The translations under genes and the position numbers were made by a program. This document shows positions 1 to 10,952 of a stretch of DNA of 64,000 nt, piece by piece. The notes under the pieces are model-generated. The model searched no databases and was not told where the DNA came from. It was given only the letters and a program-made list of their open reading frames with translations. The first letter of the stretch is position 1. The number at the start of each line of letters is the position of its first letter. The stretch is from Maritalea mobilis (lineage in GTDB: Bacteria > Pseudomonadota > Alphaproteobacteria > Rhodobacterales > Rhodobacteraceae), in NCBI RefSeq assembly GCF_019800885.1, contig NZ_JAHVKE010000004.1:248001-312000 (forward strand), given 5' to 3'.

Positions 1-96
1 CAAAAACGATAACCTGAGCGTCCCGGCCGAACTACGCGGTTTGCGCCGTTCTAATGCCGGATCGAACCAACCCACCGCTACAAAGGAAGAGATCCC

Positions 97-582
97 ATGC
101 AAGGCGACAGCCAGGTCATCGACTATCTGAACCGCGCCCTCCGCAGCGAGCTGACAGCGATCAGCCAGTACTGGCTGCACTACAAGCTGCAGGAGGATTG
201 GGGCCTCGGCCACATGGCGAAGAAAAGCCGCGAAGAGTCGATCGAAGAGATGAACCACGCCGACAAGATCATGGAGCGGATCATCTTCCTTGAAGGTCAC
301 CCGAACCTGCAAAAGCTCGACGCCCTGCGCATCGGGCAGACGCCGAAGGAAACGCTGGAATGCGACCTTGCTGCCGAACACGAGGCCCGCGCGCTCTACA
401 AGGAAGCCCGCGAATATTGCGCCTCGGTGGGCGACTGGGTCTCCAAGCAATTGTTCGAGGAATTGCTGGCCGATGAAGAGGGACACATCGACTTCCTCGA
501 AACGCAGATCGACCTGCATGACAAGATCGGTGCCGAGAATTATGCCCATCTCAACGCGTCGCGCATGGACGAAGCCGAGTAA
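97..582 (+). CDS. bfr: Bacterioferritin
   Basis: Bacterioferritin is a 24-subunit cytoplasmic iron-storage cage that oxidises Fe2+ at a di-iron ferroxidase centre and binds haem between subunit pairs. The 161-residue length is normal for the family. The ferroxidase ligands are all present at the family positions: Glu18, Glu51, His54, Glu94, Glu127 and His130. The haem-ligand methionine is Met52. The start at 97 is preceded by GGAAGAG at good spacing. The stop overlaps the probable start of the di-haem oxidoreductase gene (542), so the two may be co-transcribed; the locus downstream is also haem/iron related. Confidence 0.95.
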   Translation: MQGDSQVIDYLNRALRSELTAISQYWLHYKLQEDWGLGHMAKKSREESIEEMNHADKIMERIIFLEGHPNLQKLDALRIGQTPKETLECDLAAEHEARALYKEAREYCASVGDWVSKQLFEELLADEEGHIDFLETQIDLHDKIGAENYAHLNASRMDEAE

Positions 583-2146
583 CGCCTTGCTGCTGGCCGT
601 GCTGGGCGCGGCCGGCCTTTTCCCGACAAACCTGCCCGCAGATCAGGGGGGCGCCCGCGACGGGGCGGCGCCATGGTTGGCACTGGGCGATCCGCATCTC
701 GACGTGATCCCACGGACCGACGCCGAGGCCGCGCGCATTGCCGCCGTCACCGCATGGCCCGAGGATTTCAGCGCCGCGTGGCCCTTCGAGGCGAATGCAG
801 GCGGGGCAGGGACGGTTGCCGTGCGTGGCGGGCCGGACGATTTCTCGCAACCTGCGGCGAACCTGACGGAAGGGCAGGGGCTGGATTTCCACTCGGGCGA
901 TGCGCTGTTCGGGCGGCTTTGGGTCTCGCCCCCGGCCTCGACCATCGCGTCGGACGGATTGGGGCCGCTATATAACGCCCGGTCGTGCCAGCGCTGCCAC
1001 CCGAATGACGGGCGCGGGCACCCGCCCGAGGGGGCCGATGACAGCGCCGTGTCGATGGTGCTGGAGGTGGCCGTTCCGACCGGCGCAGCGGCGCTTGCCG
1101 AGTTGGACCGCTATATCGCGGGCACGTATCCGACCGCGCCGGACCCGACCTATGGCCGCCAGTTGCAGGAGTTCAGCCTTGCCGGGCACCCGGCGGAATA
1201 CCGGCTGGAGGTCAGCTACGAAGAGATCGAGCTGCCCCTGTCGGGCGGGGAGAGCGCCACGCTGCGCCGCCCGACCTACACCGCCGCCGACCTTGGCTAT
1301 GGCCCGCTGCATCCCGACGCGGTGCTCAGCCCGCGCATCGCGCCGCAGATGATCGGCCTTGGCCTGTTGGAGGCGATCCCCGCGCAGGACATCCTGGCCT
1401 GGGCCGATCCGGAGGACGGTGACGGTGACGGCATCTCGGGCCGCGCGCAGGTCGTCTGGTCGGCGGAATACGACCAGCCGATGCTGGGCCGCTTCGGCCA
1501 CAAGGCCGGGATCGCGACGATCCGTGAACAGGTCTCGGACGCCTTCGCCCATGATATCGGCATTTCCAGCCCGCTGTTCCCGGCGGGCTACGGCGATTGC
1601 ACCGCGCGTCAGGACAGCTGCATCGGCGCGGTTCATGGCGGCGATGCCGGCCAATCGGGCTTCGAGATCGACGCGGTGGGGATTGACCTCGTGACCTTCT
1701 ATTCCCGCTCCCTGGCCGTGCCGTCCCGCCGCAACGTGGATGACCCCGGGGTGCTGCGCGGGCGCAAAATCTTCTATCAGATTGGCTGCGCCTCGTGCCA
1801 TCGGCCCAACTACGTCACGCACCGGCTGGCCAGCGAGAACCCAGCCAGTTTCCAACTGATCTGGCCCTATTCCGACCTCTTGCTGCATGACATGGGCGAG
1901 GGGCTGGCCGACAACCGCCCCGAGGGCCGCGCGAATGGCCGGGAATGGCGCACCGCGCCGCTTTGGGGGATTGGCCTGACGGAAACGGTGTCGGGTCACA
2001 CGAATTTTTTGCATGACGGGCGGGCGCGGTCCCTGCTCGAGGCGGTGCTCTGGCATGGCGGAGAGGCAGAGGCCGCCCGCGACGCCGTCATCGACATGCC
2101 GCCCCAAGACCGCGCCGCCCTGATCGAGTTTCTGGAGAGCCTTTGA
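542..2146 (+). CDS. Di-haem oxidoreductase (DUF1111), exported
   Basis: This is a c-type di-haem protein of the DUF1111 / 'thiol oxidoreductase-like' family, related to MauG/cytochrome c peroxidase folds and found with imelysins. Two CxxCH haem sites are visible: CQRCH near residue 150 and CASCH near residue 415. The reading frame is open upstream to 290, inside bfr. I chose ATG 542 because it gives an exported N-terminus: basic stretch, hydrophobic run [10 protein letters not shown], then an A-rich cleavage region. TTG 587 is an alternative. The gene overlaps bfr by 41 bp and is followed with no gap by the imelysin gene, indicating an operon. Substrate is unknown; periplasmic iron handling is inferred from neighbours. 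Confidence 0.85.
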   Translation: MPISTRRAWTKPSNALLLAVLGAAGLFPTNLPADQGGARDGAAPWLALGDPHLDVIPRTDAEAARIAAVTAWPEDFSAAWPFEANAGGAGTVAVRGGPDDFSQPAANLTEGQGLDFHSGDALFGRLWVSPPASTIASDGLGPLYNARSCQRCHPNDGRGHPPEGADDSAVSMVLEVAVPTGAAALAELDRYIAGTYPTAPDPTYGRQLQEFSLAGHPAEYRLEVSYEEIELPLSGGESATLRRPTYTAADLGYGPLHPDAVLSPRIAPQMIGLGLLEAIPAQDILAWADPEDGDGDGISGRAQVVWSAEYDQPMLGRFGHKAGIATIREQVSDAFAHDIGISSPLFPAGYGDCTARQDSCIGAVHGGDAGQSGFEIDAVGIDLVTFYSRSLAVPSRRNVDDPGVLRGRKIFYQIGCASCHRPNYVTHRLASENPASFQLIWPYSDLLLHDMGEGLADNRPEGRANGREWRTAPLWGIGLTETVSGHTNFLHDGRARSLLEAVLWHGGEAEAARDAVIDMPPQDRAALIEFLESL

Positions 2147-3160
2147 ATGCGACAGCTTCTTCTTGCCATCGCCCTGATCCTGCCCCTGCCGTTGTCGGCG
2201 CAGACCGCGCCCGAACTGGTCGAGGACGTGCTGAGCCAGCACGTCCTGCCGGGCTATGCCGCATTGGTCGAAGAGACGGGCGAGCTTGCCACGGTGGCCG
2301 AGGCCCATTGCGCGCCGGGTGACGCGGCCTTGCGCACGGCCTATGGCGAGGCCTTCGACGCGTGGATGCGCGTCAGCCACCTGACCTTCGGCCCCGCCGA
2401 GGAACAGAACCGCCTGTTCGCGCTGGCCTTCTGGCCCGATAGCCGGGGCGTGACGCCGCGCAGCCTGTCCGCCCTGATCGAGGACGCCGACCCGGTGATC
2501 GAAACGGCGGACGGCTTCGCCACCGTCTCGATCGCCGCGCGCGGGTTCTTCGCGTTGGAGTTCCTGCTGTATGACGAGGCGATCTCGACCATGGGTGACG
2601 ATGCCTATCGCTGCGCGCTGGTGCAGGCGATCACGCGCGATATCGCAGTGACCGCCGGGGCGATCCGCGACGATTGGGAGACGCGCTTTGCCGGGCTGAT
2701 GCGCGAGGCGGGCACAAATGACCGCTTCCAAAGCCCGGAAGAGGCGCTGCGCCTGTTCTTTTCCTCGCTGAACCAAGGGTTGGAATTCACCGCCGATCTG
2801 CGTCTTGGCCGCCCCTTGGGCAGCTACGACAACCCGCGCCCGGAACGGGCCGAGGCGAGACGCTCGGGCCGGTCGCTGCGCCATGTCGCGCTGTCGGTCG
2901 AAAGTCTTGGGCAGCTGGCGCATCTTTTGGCACAGCGCGACAGCGGGTTGCAGGCCGATCTGGCCCAAGCGGTCGAGATCGCGCTGGAGCGGGCAGAACA
3001 GCTGGACGACCCGGTCTTTGCCGGGGTGGCTGAGCCGCAAGGGCGCATTCGGGTCGAGGCCTTGCAGCAGCGCGTGCGCGAGTTCCGTGATCTTGTGCAA
3101 GAACGACTTGGGCCGGAGCTTGGCGTGGCGGCCGGGTTCAACTCGCTGGACGGGGATTGA
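2147..3160 (+). CDS. Imelysin-family periplasmic protein
   Basis: This is a 337-residue imelysin/IrpA-family protein with a clear Sec signal peptide (MRQLLLAIALILPLPLSAQ). Imelysins are periplasmic or surface proteins linked to iron uptake; protease activity is doubtful for most. The family motif GxHxxE appears here as GFFALE, so the His position is Phe; the following FLLYD segment is typical. The gene begins directly after the stop of the di-haem oxidoreductase and is followed after 4 bp by the DUF1513 gene. This imelysin / di-haem / DUF1513 order is a recurrent alphaproteobacterial arrangement. The Phe substitution suggests altered metal or haem binding. Confidence 0.85.
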   Translation: MRQLLLAIALILPLPLSAQTAPELVEDVLSQHVLPGYAALVEETGELATVAEAHCAPGDAALRTAYGEAFDAWMRVSHLTFGPAEEQNRLFALAFWPDSRGVTPRSLSALIEDADPVIETADGFATVSIAARGFFALEFLLYDEAISTMGDDAYRCALVQAITRDIAVTAGAIRDDWETRFAGLMREAGTNDRFQSPEEALRLFFSSLNQGLEFTADLRLGRPLGSYDNPRPERAEARRSGRSLRHVALSVESLGQLAHLLAQRDSGLQADLAQAVEIALERAEQLDDPVFAGVAEPQGRIRVEALQQRVREFRDLVQERLGPELGVAAGFNSLDGD

Positions 3161-3164
3161 GACC

Positions 3165-4244
3165 ATGACGACACGACGCGGATTCCTTGCAAGCCTTGCG
3201 GCCATCGCCGCCTGCCCGCACCCCGGCTGGGCCGATGCAGGCAGCCCCGATTTCCTGAGCGCGGCACGCGCCCCCGATGGCAGCTATCGCCTCTGCGGTC
3301 TGACCGGGGCGGGCGAGGTCCTGTTCGACCTGCCGATGCCCGACCGGGGCCATGCCGCCGCCGCCCATCCCGAACGGCCCGAGGCGGTGGCCTTTGCCCG
3401 CCGTCCGGGCAATTTCGCGCTGGTGATCGATTGCCGCGAGGGGCAGGTGATTGCACGGCTCGAAACGCCGGAAAATCGCCATTTCTACGGGCACGGCGCC
3501 TTTTCCATGGGCGGCGACCTGCTGTTCACACCGGAAAACGACCTCGACACGCTGGATGGGGTGATCGGGGTCTGGGACGTGGCCGCGGGGTATCGGCGCG
3601 TGGGCGAGTTCCCCTCGGGCGGGGTCGGGCCGCATGACGTGATGCGCCTGCCCGGCTCCGAGCGGCTGGTCATTGCCAATGGCGGCATCGCCACGCATCC
3701 CGACACCGGGCGCGTGCAGCTGAACGCGCCGACGATGCGCGCGAACCTCGCCTATGCCGATCCCGAGAGCGGCCCTGTCGAAGTGGTGGAACTGGACGTC
3801 GCGCTGCGCCAGAACTCCATCCGGCATCTCGCGATGACGCCTTCAGGGATGGTGGCCGCCGCGATGCAATGGCAAGGCAGCGAGGGGGAGCACCCGCCGC
3901 TTCTCTTCACCCACGAGCAGGGGCAGGCCCCGCGCCTGTTGTCCGCGCCCGAGGATGCGCACCGCCAGATGCGGCACTACGCGGGCAGCGTCTCGGTCTC
4001 GGGGGACGGGCGGGAACTGGCCATCACCTCGCCGCGCGGCGGGCTTTTGCAACGCTTCGACCGCGACAGCGGCGCATTCCTCGGCGCGGTCGCGTTGGAG
4101 GATGTCTGCGGCGTCGGTCCCGACCCGGCGGGGGGCTTCTTCGCCTCGACCGGCACCGGGGTCCTGACGCGCCTGTCGAGCGATCGGCCCTTGGCCGAGG
4201 CGCACACGCGGTGGGCCTGGGACAACCACCTCGTCGCGGTGTGA
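3165..4244 (+). CDS. DUF1513 protein with Tat signal
   Basis: This is a 359-residue DUF1513 protein, predicted beta-propeller, last gene of the iron/haem operon. The N-terminus TTRRGFLASLAAIAA is a twin-arginine signal, so export of a folded protein is expected. The frame is open upstream into the imelysin gene; ATG 3165 is chosen because it gives the Tat signal and follows the imelysin stop by 4 bp. The interior has repeated short G/D-rich blade-like segments and several His residues (FYGHGAFS, GPHDVM, RHYAGS) that are conserved-looking in this family. No catalytic activity is known. It ends just before a converging tRNA gene. Confidence 0.85.
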   Translation: MTTRRGFLASLAAIAACPHPGWADAGSPDFLSAARAPDGSYRLCGLTGAGEVLFDLPMPDRGHAAAAHPERPEAVAFARRPGNFALVIDCREGQVIARLETPENRHFYGHGAFSMGGDLLFTPENDLDTLDGVIGVWDVAAGYRRVGEFPSGGVGPHDVMRLPGSERLVIANGGIATHPDTGRVQLNAPTMRANLAYADPESGPVEVVELDVALRQNSIRHLAMTPSGMVAAAMQWQGSEGEHPPLLFTHEQGQAPRLLSAPEDAHRQMRHYAGSVSVSGDGRELAITSPRGGLLQRFDRDSGAFLGAVALEDVCGVGPDPAGGFFASTGTGVLTRLSSDRPLAEAHTRWAWDNHLVAV

Positions 4245-4276
4245 CCGCGCGGGGTGGACCCGTATTTGTTGTGGGA

Positions 4277-4352
<76 letters not shown>

Positions 4353-4498
4353 GATGCGCGCGGTTTTGATCCGATTTTTTGTCGGTCGCAATGCGCATTT
4401 GCGCCGCAGGTCCCTGCCGGCAGATCACTTGGAGTCCGGCGCAAGAATGCCTAGGGTGTTCGTGGGAGAGAGCGACATTTCAAGGGAGGATCCCCGAT

Positions 4499-5098
4499 AT
4501 GCGTAAGGCATTGATGACCCTGTGCGCGCTGGCCTTTGCCGCGCCCGCGCTGGCACAGGACGAGGTCGGCATCACGCCGGACATGATGAGCGTCACGGTC
4601 GAGACGGCCAATGGCCCGGTCGAGATCATGCGCAACCAGGACACCTCGGCCACGGTCGGCGAATTCTGGCAACAGACCTCGCGCCCCTGTCCGAATTTCT
4701 GCATCCAGCCAATGGTGCCCGCGCCGGGCGTAACGCCGGTGGGCGAGATCGAGGTGCTGGAGTTCCTGCAATCGGGCGACGCGATCCTGGTCGACGGGCG
4801 CATCCGCCCGCAATACGAGGAGGGCACGATCCCCGGGGCGATCTCGGTTCCCTATACCGAGGCCGCGGACCGGCTGGGTGACCTGGGCTGCGAGGTCGAT
4901 TTCGACGGCTGGATCTGCGAGGGCGACTTGCCCAACGTCGTGTTGTTCTGCAACGGCCCATGGTGCGGGCAGTCGCCCACGGCCGCGCGCCGGATGATCG
5001 AGGCGGGCTTCCCGGCGGAGAACCTCTACTACTATCGCGGCGGCATGCAGAACTGGAACATGCTGGGTCTGACCGTCATGCCCGGCGGCGCGTCCTGA
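4499..5098 (+). CDS. Exported rhodanese-like protein
   Basis: This is a 199-residue secreted protein with a Sec signal (MRKALMTLCALAFAAPALAQ) and a C-terminal rhodanese domain. The DGRIRPQYEEGTIPGA segment is the usual domain start, and the active-site loop is FCNGPWCGQSP, with a Cys at the catalytic loop position. An extra Cys pair (CPNFC) in the N-terminal half may form a disulphide. The frame is open upstream to 4379, but ATG 4499 follows AGGGAGGA by a good distance and gives the signal peptide. Likely a periplasmic sulfurtransferase or PQQ-linked rhodanese-like protein; the substrate is unknown. Confidence 0.8.
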   Translation: MRKALMTLCALAFAAPALAQDEVGITPDMMSVTVETANGPVEIMRNQDTSATVGEFWQQTSRPCPNFCIQPMVPAPGVTPVGEIEVLEFLQSGDAILVDGRIRPQYEEGTIPGAISVPYTEAADRLGDLGCEVDFDGWICEGDLPNVVLFCNGPWCGQSPTAARRMIEAGFPAENLYYYRGGMQNWNMLGLTVMPGGAS

Positions 5099-5358
5099 GC
5101 CAGGCGGCCCACCACGCGAAAGGCGACGCGCCCGTCCGGCATGGGCGCGTCGAAGCTCACCCGCCAGTCCTTGGCGGAGATTTCGGTGCCCGTGCTCGTG
5201 CGATGCGCAGCCACCGAAAGCCGCGTGCCGCTGAGGTTCGCCGAGGCGCGGGTGCCGTCCGCAAAGACCACCGTCACCGGCCCGTCCACGGGCCGTTTCC
5301 CCGCGACGCCATGAGCGCCAGGGTAGAGGTGGGAATGGGTGGTCTCGAATTCCTGCAT
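5032..5358 (-). CDS. Small hypothetical protein (possible)
   Basis: A minus-strand frame from ATG 5358 gives 108 residues. It begins 12 bp after the stop of the upstream gene ending at 5370, so it would be the second gene of that transcript. The residues from about 20 to 90 look protein-like (VTVVFADGTRA, DWRVSFDAPMPDG), but the last 22 codons are antisense to the rhodanese gene. No domain recognised. The alternative is non-coding DNA between two convergent genes. Confidence 0.35.
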   Translation of the reverse strand: MQEFETTHSHLYPGAHGVAGKRPVDGPVTVVFADGTRASANLSGTRLSVAAHRTSTGTEISAKDWRVSFDAPMPDGRVAFRVVGRLAQDAPPGMTVRPSMFQFCMPPR

Positions 5359-5369
5359 CGACGGCCATG

Positions 5370-5963
5370 TCAGTTCGACGGCGGCAGGGGCAGATCGAGG
5401 CCGGGGGCGGGAGAGATCTCGTACTCGGCGTGCATCTCCATCCCGTTCAGCGTGTAATCGTAGGTCAGGTGCGTGACCTGCCCGGTCGTCGGATCGACGA
5501 GGTAGGAGACGGCGAGGCTTGGCCCGAATGTCGGGGTTTCGCCGAGCAGGCCGGTGATGCGCTCCATCGCGCGGCCGTCGAGGGTTTCCGTGGCGCAAGT
5601 GGCGCTTTCGACGGCGCCGGCCATCGCCTCGCGCTGCGCGACCATGCCGGCGGCGGCGTCCTCGGGCGGCATCTGCCAGGCGAGCGTCCAGCCGCCCGCG
5701 CCGTCCGAGGTCCACGCGCCGCCGTTGTAATGCAGCGTGTCGGGCATGCCCGCGGGCTCCAGCTGTTGCACGAGCAAATGCGTGTCCGAGACGAAATGCT
5801 GGCGATAGACCTGCCGCATCCCCGCGACCAGGTTCACGTTTTCGGCGATATAGGGGCCGTCGGCGGTGAGGCTGGTGGCCAGCAGGCCGGACAGCCGCGC
5901 GGCGCAGTCATCGGCAAGGGCCGGGGCGGGCAGGGTCATCAGGAGGGCGAGAAGGGGGCGCAT
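5370..5963 (-). CDS. Exported hypothetical protein
   Basis: This is a 197-residue protein with a Sec signal (MRPLLALLMTLPAPALA) and two Cys residues in the mature part, probably periplasmic. The start at 5963 is the first ATG; the frame also has an in-frame TTG two codons upstream. The C-terminal half (VSYLVDPTTGQVTHLTYDY, then MEMHAEYEIS) resembles an all-beta lipocalin-like or DUF-type exported protein, but I do not recognise the family. A possible second small gene follows after 12 bp. Confidence 0.65.
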   Translation of the reverse strand: MRPLLALLMTLPAPALADDCAARLSGLLATSLTADGPYIAENVNLVAGMRQVYRQHFVSDTHLLVQQLEPAGMPDTLHYNGGAWTSDGAGGWTLAWQMPPEDAAAGMVAQREAMAGAVESATCATETLDGRAMERITGLLGETPTFGPSLAVSYLVDPTTGQVTHLTYDYTLNGMEMHAEYEISPAPGLDLPLPPSN

Positions 5964-6202
5964 GGGCAAAAGCTCTGGTCAGTGAAAAAAGACTGCGCGC
6001 AGGATAGCACGAGTCGCGGGGTGTTGCGGGAGTGGGGGATTCCTGACGTTGGATCAGGGGGTTGGCGCGTTTTCCGGGGGGTGCGTACGGTGGGTGCGCG
6101 GGGCGGCCAATGACCCAGGTCATGCCGCGTGTCGGGGTGGTGGCGTATACTCGCCCGCGTCGTGGCCGCCTGTCGCGGCCCCGGGTTCGAGGAGGGTATC
6201 CG

Positions 6203-6553
6203 ATGAAGATGACAGGTTTCGTTGGCGCGGCCCTAACCGCCGCCATGGCGCTGGCCCCAGGCGTGGGGTTGGCCGGGGATTGCACGGGGTATGTCACCGG
6301 GATCAGGCCGATCTCGTCCTACAACCACGCAGCGGGGAACGGATTTCTCGCGGTGCGGACGGGGCCGGGGACCGGCAATGCGCAGATTGGCGAGTTGTAC
6401 CTGGGCGACGAGGTGTCGGTCTGGGCGCGCTCGGGCAGTTGGTACCGGGTGCAATGCATGTCGGGCCGATGCCTGAACCCGCTGTGGGGGCAGGCGAACC
6501 CCAATGGCTGGGTCCATGGGCGCTACCTGTCGATCGGAGGGGTGTGCCCGTAG
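6203..6553 (+). CDS. SH3-domain exported protein
   Basis: This is a 116-residue exported protein. ATG 6203 follows GGAGG at 6191 and starts a Sec signal (MKMTGFVGAALTAAMALAP...GLAG). The mature part is a single bacterial SH3 (SH3b) domain: FLAVRTGPGTGNAQIGEL, then DEVSVWARSGSWYRVQC and a terminal GWVHGRYLSI. Four Cys residues can form disulphides. SH3b domains often bind cell-wall peptides or metal ions. It stands alone between intergenic regions. Confidence 0.8.
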   Translation: MKMTGFVGAALTAAMALAPGVGLAGDCTGYVTGIRPISSYNHAAGNGFLAVRTGPGTGNAQIGELYLGDEVSVWARSGSWYRVQCMSGRCLNPLWGQANPNGWVHGRYLSIGGVCP

Positions 6554-7090
6554 GGCGGGATTCATCCCGCCAACCGGGGGCGGCGGGACAAGTCCGGCCC
6601 TACAGCGGAACATGCGCCCTTGGGATTGTGCCATGCACAAGCCGCGCGAGGGACGACGCGCGAGAGTGAAGGCCGGTCCGCGTAGCGGCAAACGCTCCGG
6701 TGGAGCGTTTGAGTCTGAACGGGCGACGCCCCGGCGAGGCGCGAGCTAGTGCAGCGCGTGGTCAGAGCACAAGCCGCGCGAGGGACGACGCGCGCGGTGG
6801 CGCTGTTACGGTGAGTCTGGAGCGGTTTATGGTTGCCAAGTCATCGCTTTGTTCGAGCGGCGCGCTTGTGGCAGCCAAAGCGCCGCCGCGTGGGGGCGCG
6901 TCGGCGCTCGCGCGGCGCCTTCGGCGCTGATCGCGCGGTTGATCCCCTTGTCCAATAGTGGTTTTCTGCTCAAGGACCTGTTCTCAGAATGGGCGAAATG
7001 CATCGCAACCATCGGAAAAGCCAAACTTGTATATACGACTAAGAGCTTTGGCTTTGATTGGATTTGCCACTCATTCACCTTAAGGCTCAG
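6554..7090 (+). other. Intergenic region with a 28-bp direct repeat
   Basis: No convincing gene. A 28-bp direct repeat (GCACAAGCCGCGCGAGGGAC..., copies at 6635-6662 and 6767-6794) is present, with GC-rich inverted segments between the copies (for example AACGCTCC/GGAGCGTT near 6690). Composition drops sharply in GC towards the next gene. Confidence 0.6.
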
Positions 7091-7102
7091 GTGGCACGAA
7101 AA

Positions 7103-7732
7103 ATGCCAAATGCAGCGGACCCGCTCATCGAGTTCTGGTCTCACCTCGAAGGGACCATTCATCCTACGGACGTAGAAACCTTTGAGAGGTTTCCAAACCA
7201 CGGTTTCAATCTGGACTATCCGCCACCCGCCTACGTGGGCGACTTGCGAACGGCGAGGATCATTATCCTGCAGAACAATGGTGGGTATCGGCAAGGCGTG
7301 ACAGATCGCGAATTCGAAGATACCGGTTCAGAAGATCGCTTCAGGCTAGCCTTGCACAAATCGGAGCCCGCCAACCCTGAGTATACTGCGCCATACTACT
7401 TAAATCGAAACTACTCCGCATGGTTGAAGTCTGGTGCGGCAGCTTTGGTAAATGGCGTGGCATACCGTTCCATCGACGGCAAGGCTGCGGACGTGAAGGC
7501 ACTTACCGAGGAACTCCCATCAGCGAGATTTCACCGAAATTGGTTGATCGAAAAAATGGTTCCTGAGCTTATCGCTAACGAGCGGTTTGTTGTCTTGCAT
7601 CGTTGGAGCCGTTGGGGCGATCTGGCGAAGATACTACGGGGCTTGCCTAACGTCGTTCAATCTCCCGCTCCGGTAAGCGAGAACCTTACAAGAGTTGAAT
7701 ATGAAGCCGCTGACGCATTTCTGAATCGCTAG
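7103..7732 (+). CDS. Hypothetical protein, possible uracil-DNA glycosylase-like fold
   Basis: A 209-residue protein if ATG 7103 is used; GTG 7091 and TTG 7058 are in frame alternatives. Base composition is clearly lower in GC than the neighbours, suggesting transfer. The pattern GDLRTARIIILQNNGG early, a central VNGVAYRS, and a late FVVLHRWSRWGDL...VQSPAPVS resemble the motif order of uracil-DNA glycosylase-superfamily proteins (strand plus glycine/asparagine loop, then a late strand and loop). That assignment is an inference from motif spacing only. It converges with uvrB, ending 3 bp from its stop. Confidence 0.5.
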   Translation: MPNAADPLIEFWSHLEGTIHPTDVETFERFPNHGFNLDYPPPAYVGDLRTARIIILQNNGGYRQGVTDREFEDTGSEDRFRLALHKSEPANPEYTAPYYLNRNYSAWLKSGAAALVNGVAYRSIDGKAADVKALTEELPSARFHRNWLIEKMVPELIANERFVVLHRWSRWGDLAKILRGLPNVVQSPAPVSENLTRVEYEAADAFLNR

Positions 7733-7735
7733 ATC

Positions 7736-9928
<2,193 letters not shown>

Positions 9929-10122
9929 CGATCCTCTCCGCTGACCCCACAGAAATTGATCGCTTTTTGTTCTTCTTCAAGGGGTGTGCTTTGGGGCCGC
10001 GTTGCGACGGGTCCGGCCCGGCGCGCAATCGTTAACGGAAGCTTTCGAAAGCCCGGACAATTTGCACAACTTTAAGGAGAATTTCCTGTTGTCGAGAATC
10101 AGGCTTGTCAGGTATTTTGATC

Positions 10123-10291
10123 TGGCAAGCAGCAGAAGCGGTTGCCGGCGTGGGCCGACCACCCACCCACCCCTCGCTCCCTCGGCCCGTGCCGGCAACC
10201 CTCTGCCGCTGCCCCGGTCCCGCCGAGTTTCAGAAGACGGACCGACCCGCCCGCGCGACAGGTTAGCGTGTTGCCAAGAGGCCATGTTTTT
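10123..10291 (+). ncRNA. Candidate structured RNA
   Basis: The gap between uvrB and the NDUFS4-like gene holds a very strong hairpin: GGTTGCCGGC (10140-10149) pairs perfectly with GCCGGCAACC (10191-10200), then a 2x2 GT/GT internal loop, then GGGCCGA/TCGGCCC, with a C-rich 23-nt loop. TGGCAA (10123-10128) pairs with TTGCCA (10271-10276), closing the whole unit, and a T run follows at 10287. Upstream, TTGTCG (10089) and TATTTT (10113) with an 18-bp spacer could be a promoter. It lacks the SRP-RNA apical signature and its arms are too asymmetric for a classical 6S RNA. Strand is inferred. Confidence 0.4.
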
Positions 10292-10329
10292 CGGATAAGC
10301 AGGGGCCAGACCAATCAATGAGGTTGCCC

Positions 10330-10641
10330 ATGCGTGCGCGCATCTACCAGCCGGCGAAATCCGCAATGTCCTCGGGCACGGCCAAGACCCATCATTGGGT
10401 CCTGGAATTCACGCCCGAAAGCCCGCGCCAGATCGATCCCCTCATGGGCTGGACCAGTTCCTCGGATATGGACAGCCAGGTGCGCCTGCGCTTCGACACG
10501 CTTGAGGCGGCCAAGGACTACGCCGAGGAACATGAGATCGACGCGGTCGTCGTCCAGCCGAAAAAGCGCAAGCCCAACATCCGGCCGCGCGGTTACGGCG
10601 AGAATTTCGCAACTGACCGCCGGGGTGCCTGGACGCATTGA
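10330..10641 (+). CDS. ETC complex I subunit, NDUFS4-like
   Basis: This 103-residue protein belongs to the 'ETC complex I subunit conserved region' family, the alphaproteobacterial counterpart of the mitochondrial accessory subunit NDUFS4. Typical features are the start [10 protein letters not shown], the [13 protein letters not shown] segment, [15 protein letters not shown] and the late [12 protein letters not shown] 10318 is an in-frame alternative start; 10330 matches the usual family N-terminus. Its stop codon (10639-10641) is immediately followed by the target duplication of a Tn7-like transposon, so the 3' end of this gene appears to be the attachment site. Confidence 0.9.
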   Translation: MRARIYQPAKSAMSSGTAKTHHWVLEFTPESPRQIDPLMGWTSSSDMDSQVRLRFDTLEAAKDYAEEHEIDAVVVQPKKRKPNIRPRGYGENFATDRRGAWTH

Positions 10642-10646
10642 TGTGT
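10642..10646. repeat. Target-site duplication, left copy (TGTGT)
   Basis: TGTGT lies between the stop codon of the NDUFS4-like gene and the left terminal repeat. The same five bases follow the right terminal repeat at 42823-42827. Five bases is the standard duplication for Tn7-like transposition. Confidence 0.85.
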
Positions 10647-10695
10647 TGTAAATCGGGGCAAAGTTGTCTCGGAATCGGGGAAAGGATCCCGCGAA
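10647..10695 (+). repeat. Left transposon end: terminal repeat and TnsB-type sites
   Basis: The terminal repeat TGTAAATCGGGG...TGTCTCGG (10647-10672) is followed by a second related box, ATCGGGGAAAGGATCCCGCG (start about 10674). The same two-box layout recurs at 42827 in the second element's left end. Confidence 0.8.
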
Positions 10696-10825
10696 ACTAG
10701 CTGGTTTTCTAGATCTGGTGCGCTTAACGGACGTGACGCCAAGATGTGGTAATTCGGAAACTTTCCTCAGCGTACAGCCTCATTCTTGACCCTAGCGCAT
10801 CCCCTCGTCATCTTGTGGCACATGT

Positions 10826-10898
10826 TCAGGACTTGCACCCGCGCCATACGCAGCTGACCCGGCCTTTCGCCGGGGTCGGCTTTCGCGTGCAGTCCTGA
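10826..10898 (+). promoter_or_regulatory. Structured leader upstream of the AAA+ ATPase gene
   Basis: TCAGGACT (10826-10833) pairs with AGTCCTGA (10891-10898); GCAC/GTGC and GCG/CGC extend the stem with small bulges. Inside it GACCCGGC (10856) pairs with GCCGGGGTC (to 10877) around CTTTC. A diverged copy of this segment lies at 43347-43470 in front of the decayed second copy of the same gene. It could be a structured 5' leader or a palindromic protein-binding region. Confidence 0.45.
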
Positions 10899-10952
10899 CC
10901 TTTCTCCATATCGCGGCCGATCCCTGTCTCCCTCCATCCGTGGAGTCAGCGC

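Noticed and set aside
968-3205. Long minus-strand open frame (745 codons) opposite the haem/iron operon
   Set aside because: Antisense shadow in high-GC DNA; composition is Arg/Gln/His-rich and no domain is visible, while the plus strand has three clear families.
10123-10291. Identification as 6S RNA, SRP RNA or tmRNA
   Set aside because: No GGAA-type SRP apical loop, arms too unequal for 6S, and no tag reading frame or T-arm for tmRNA; kept only as an unnamed candidate.
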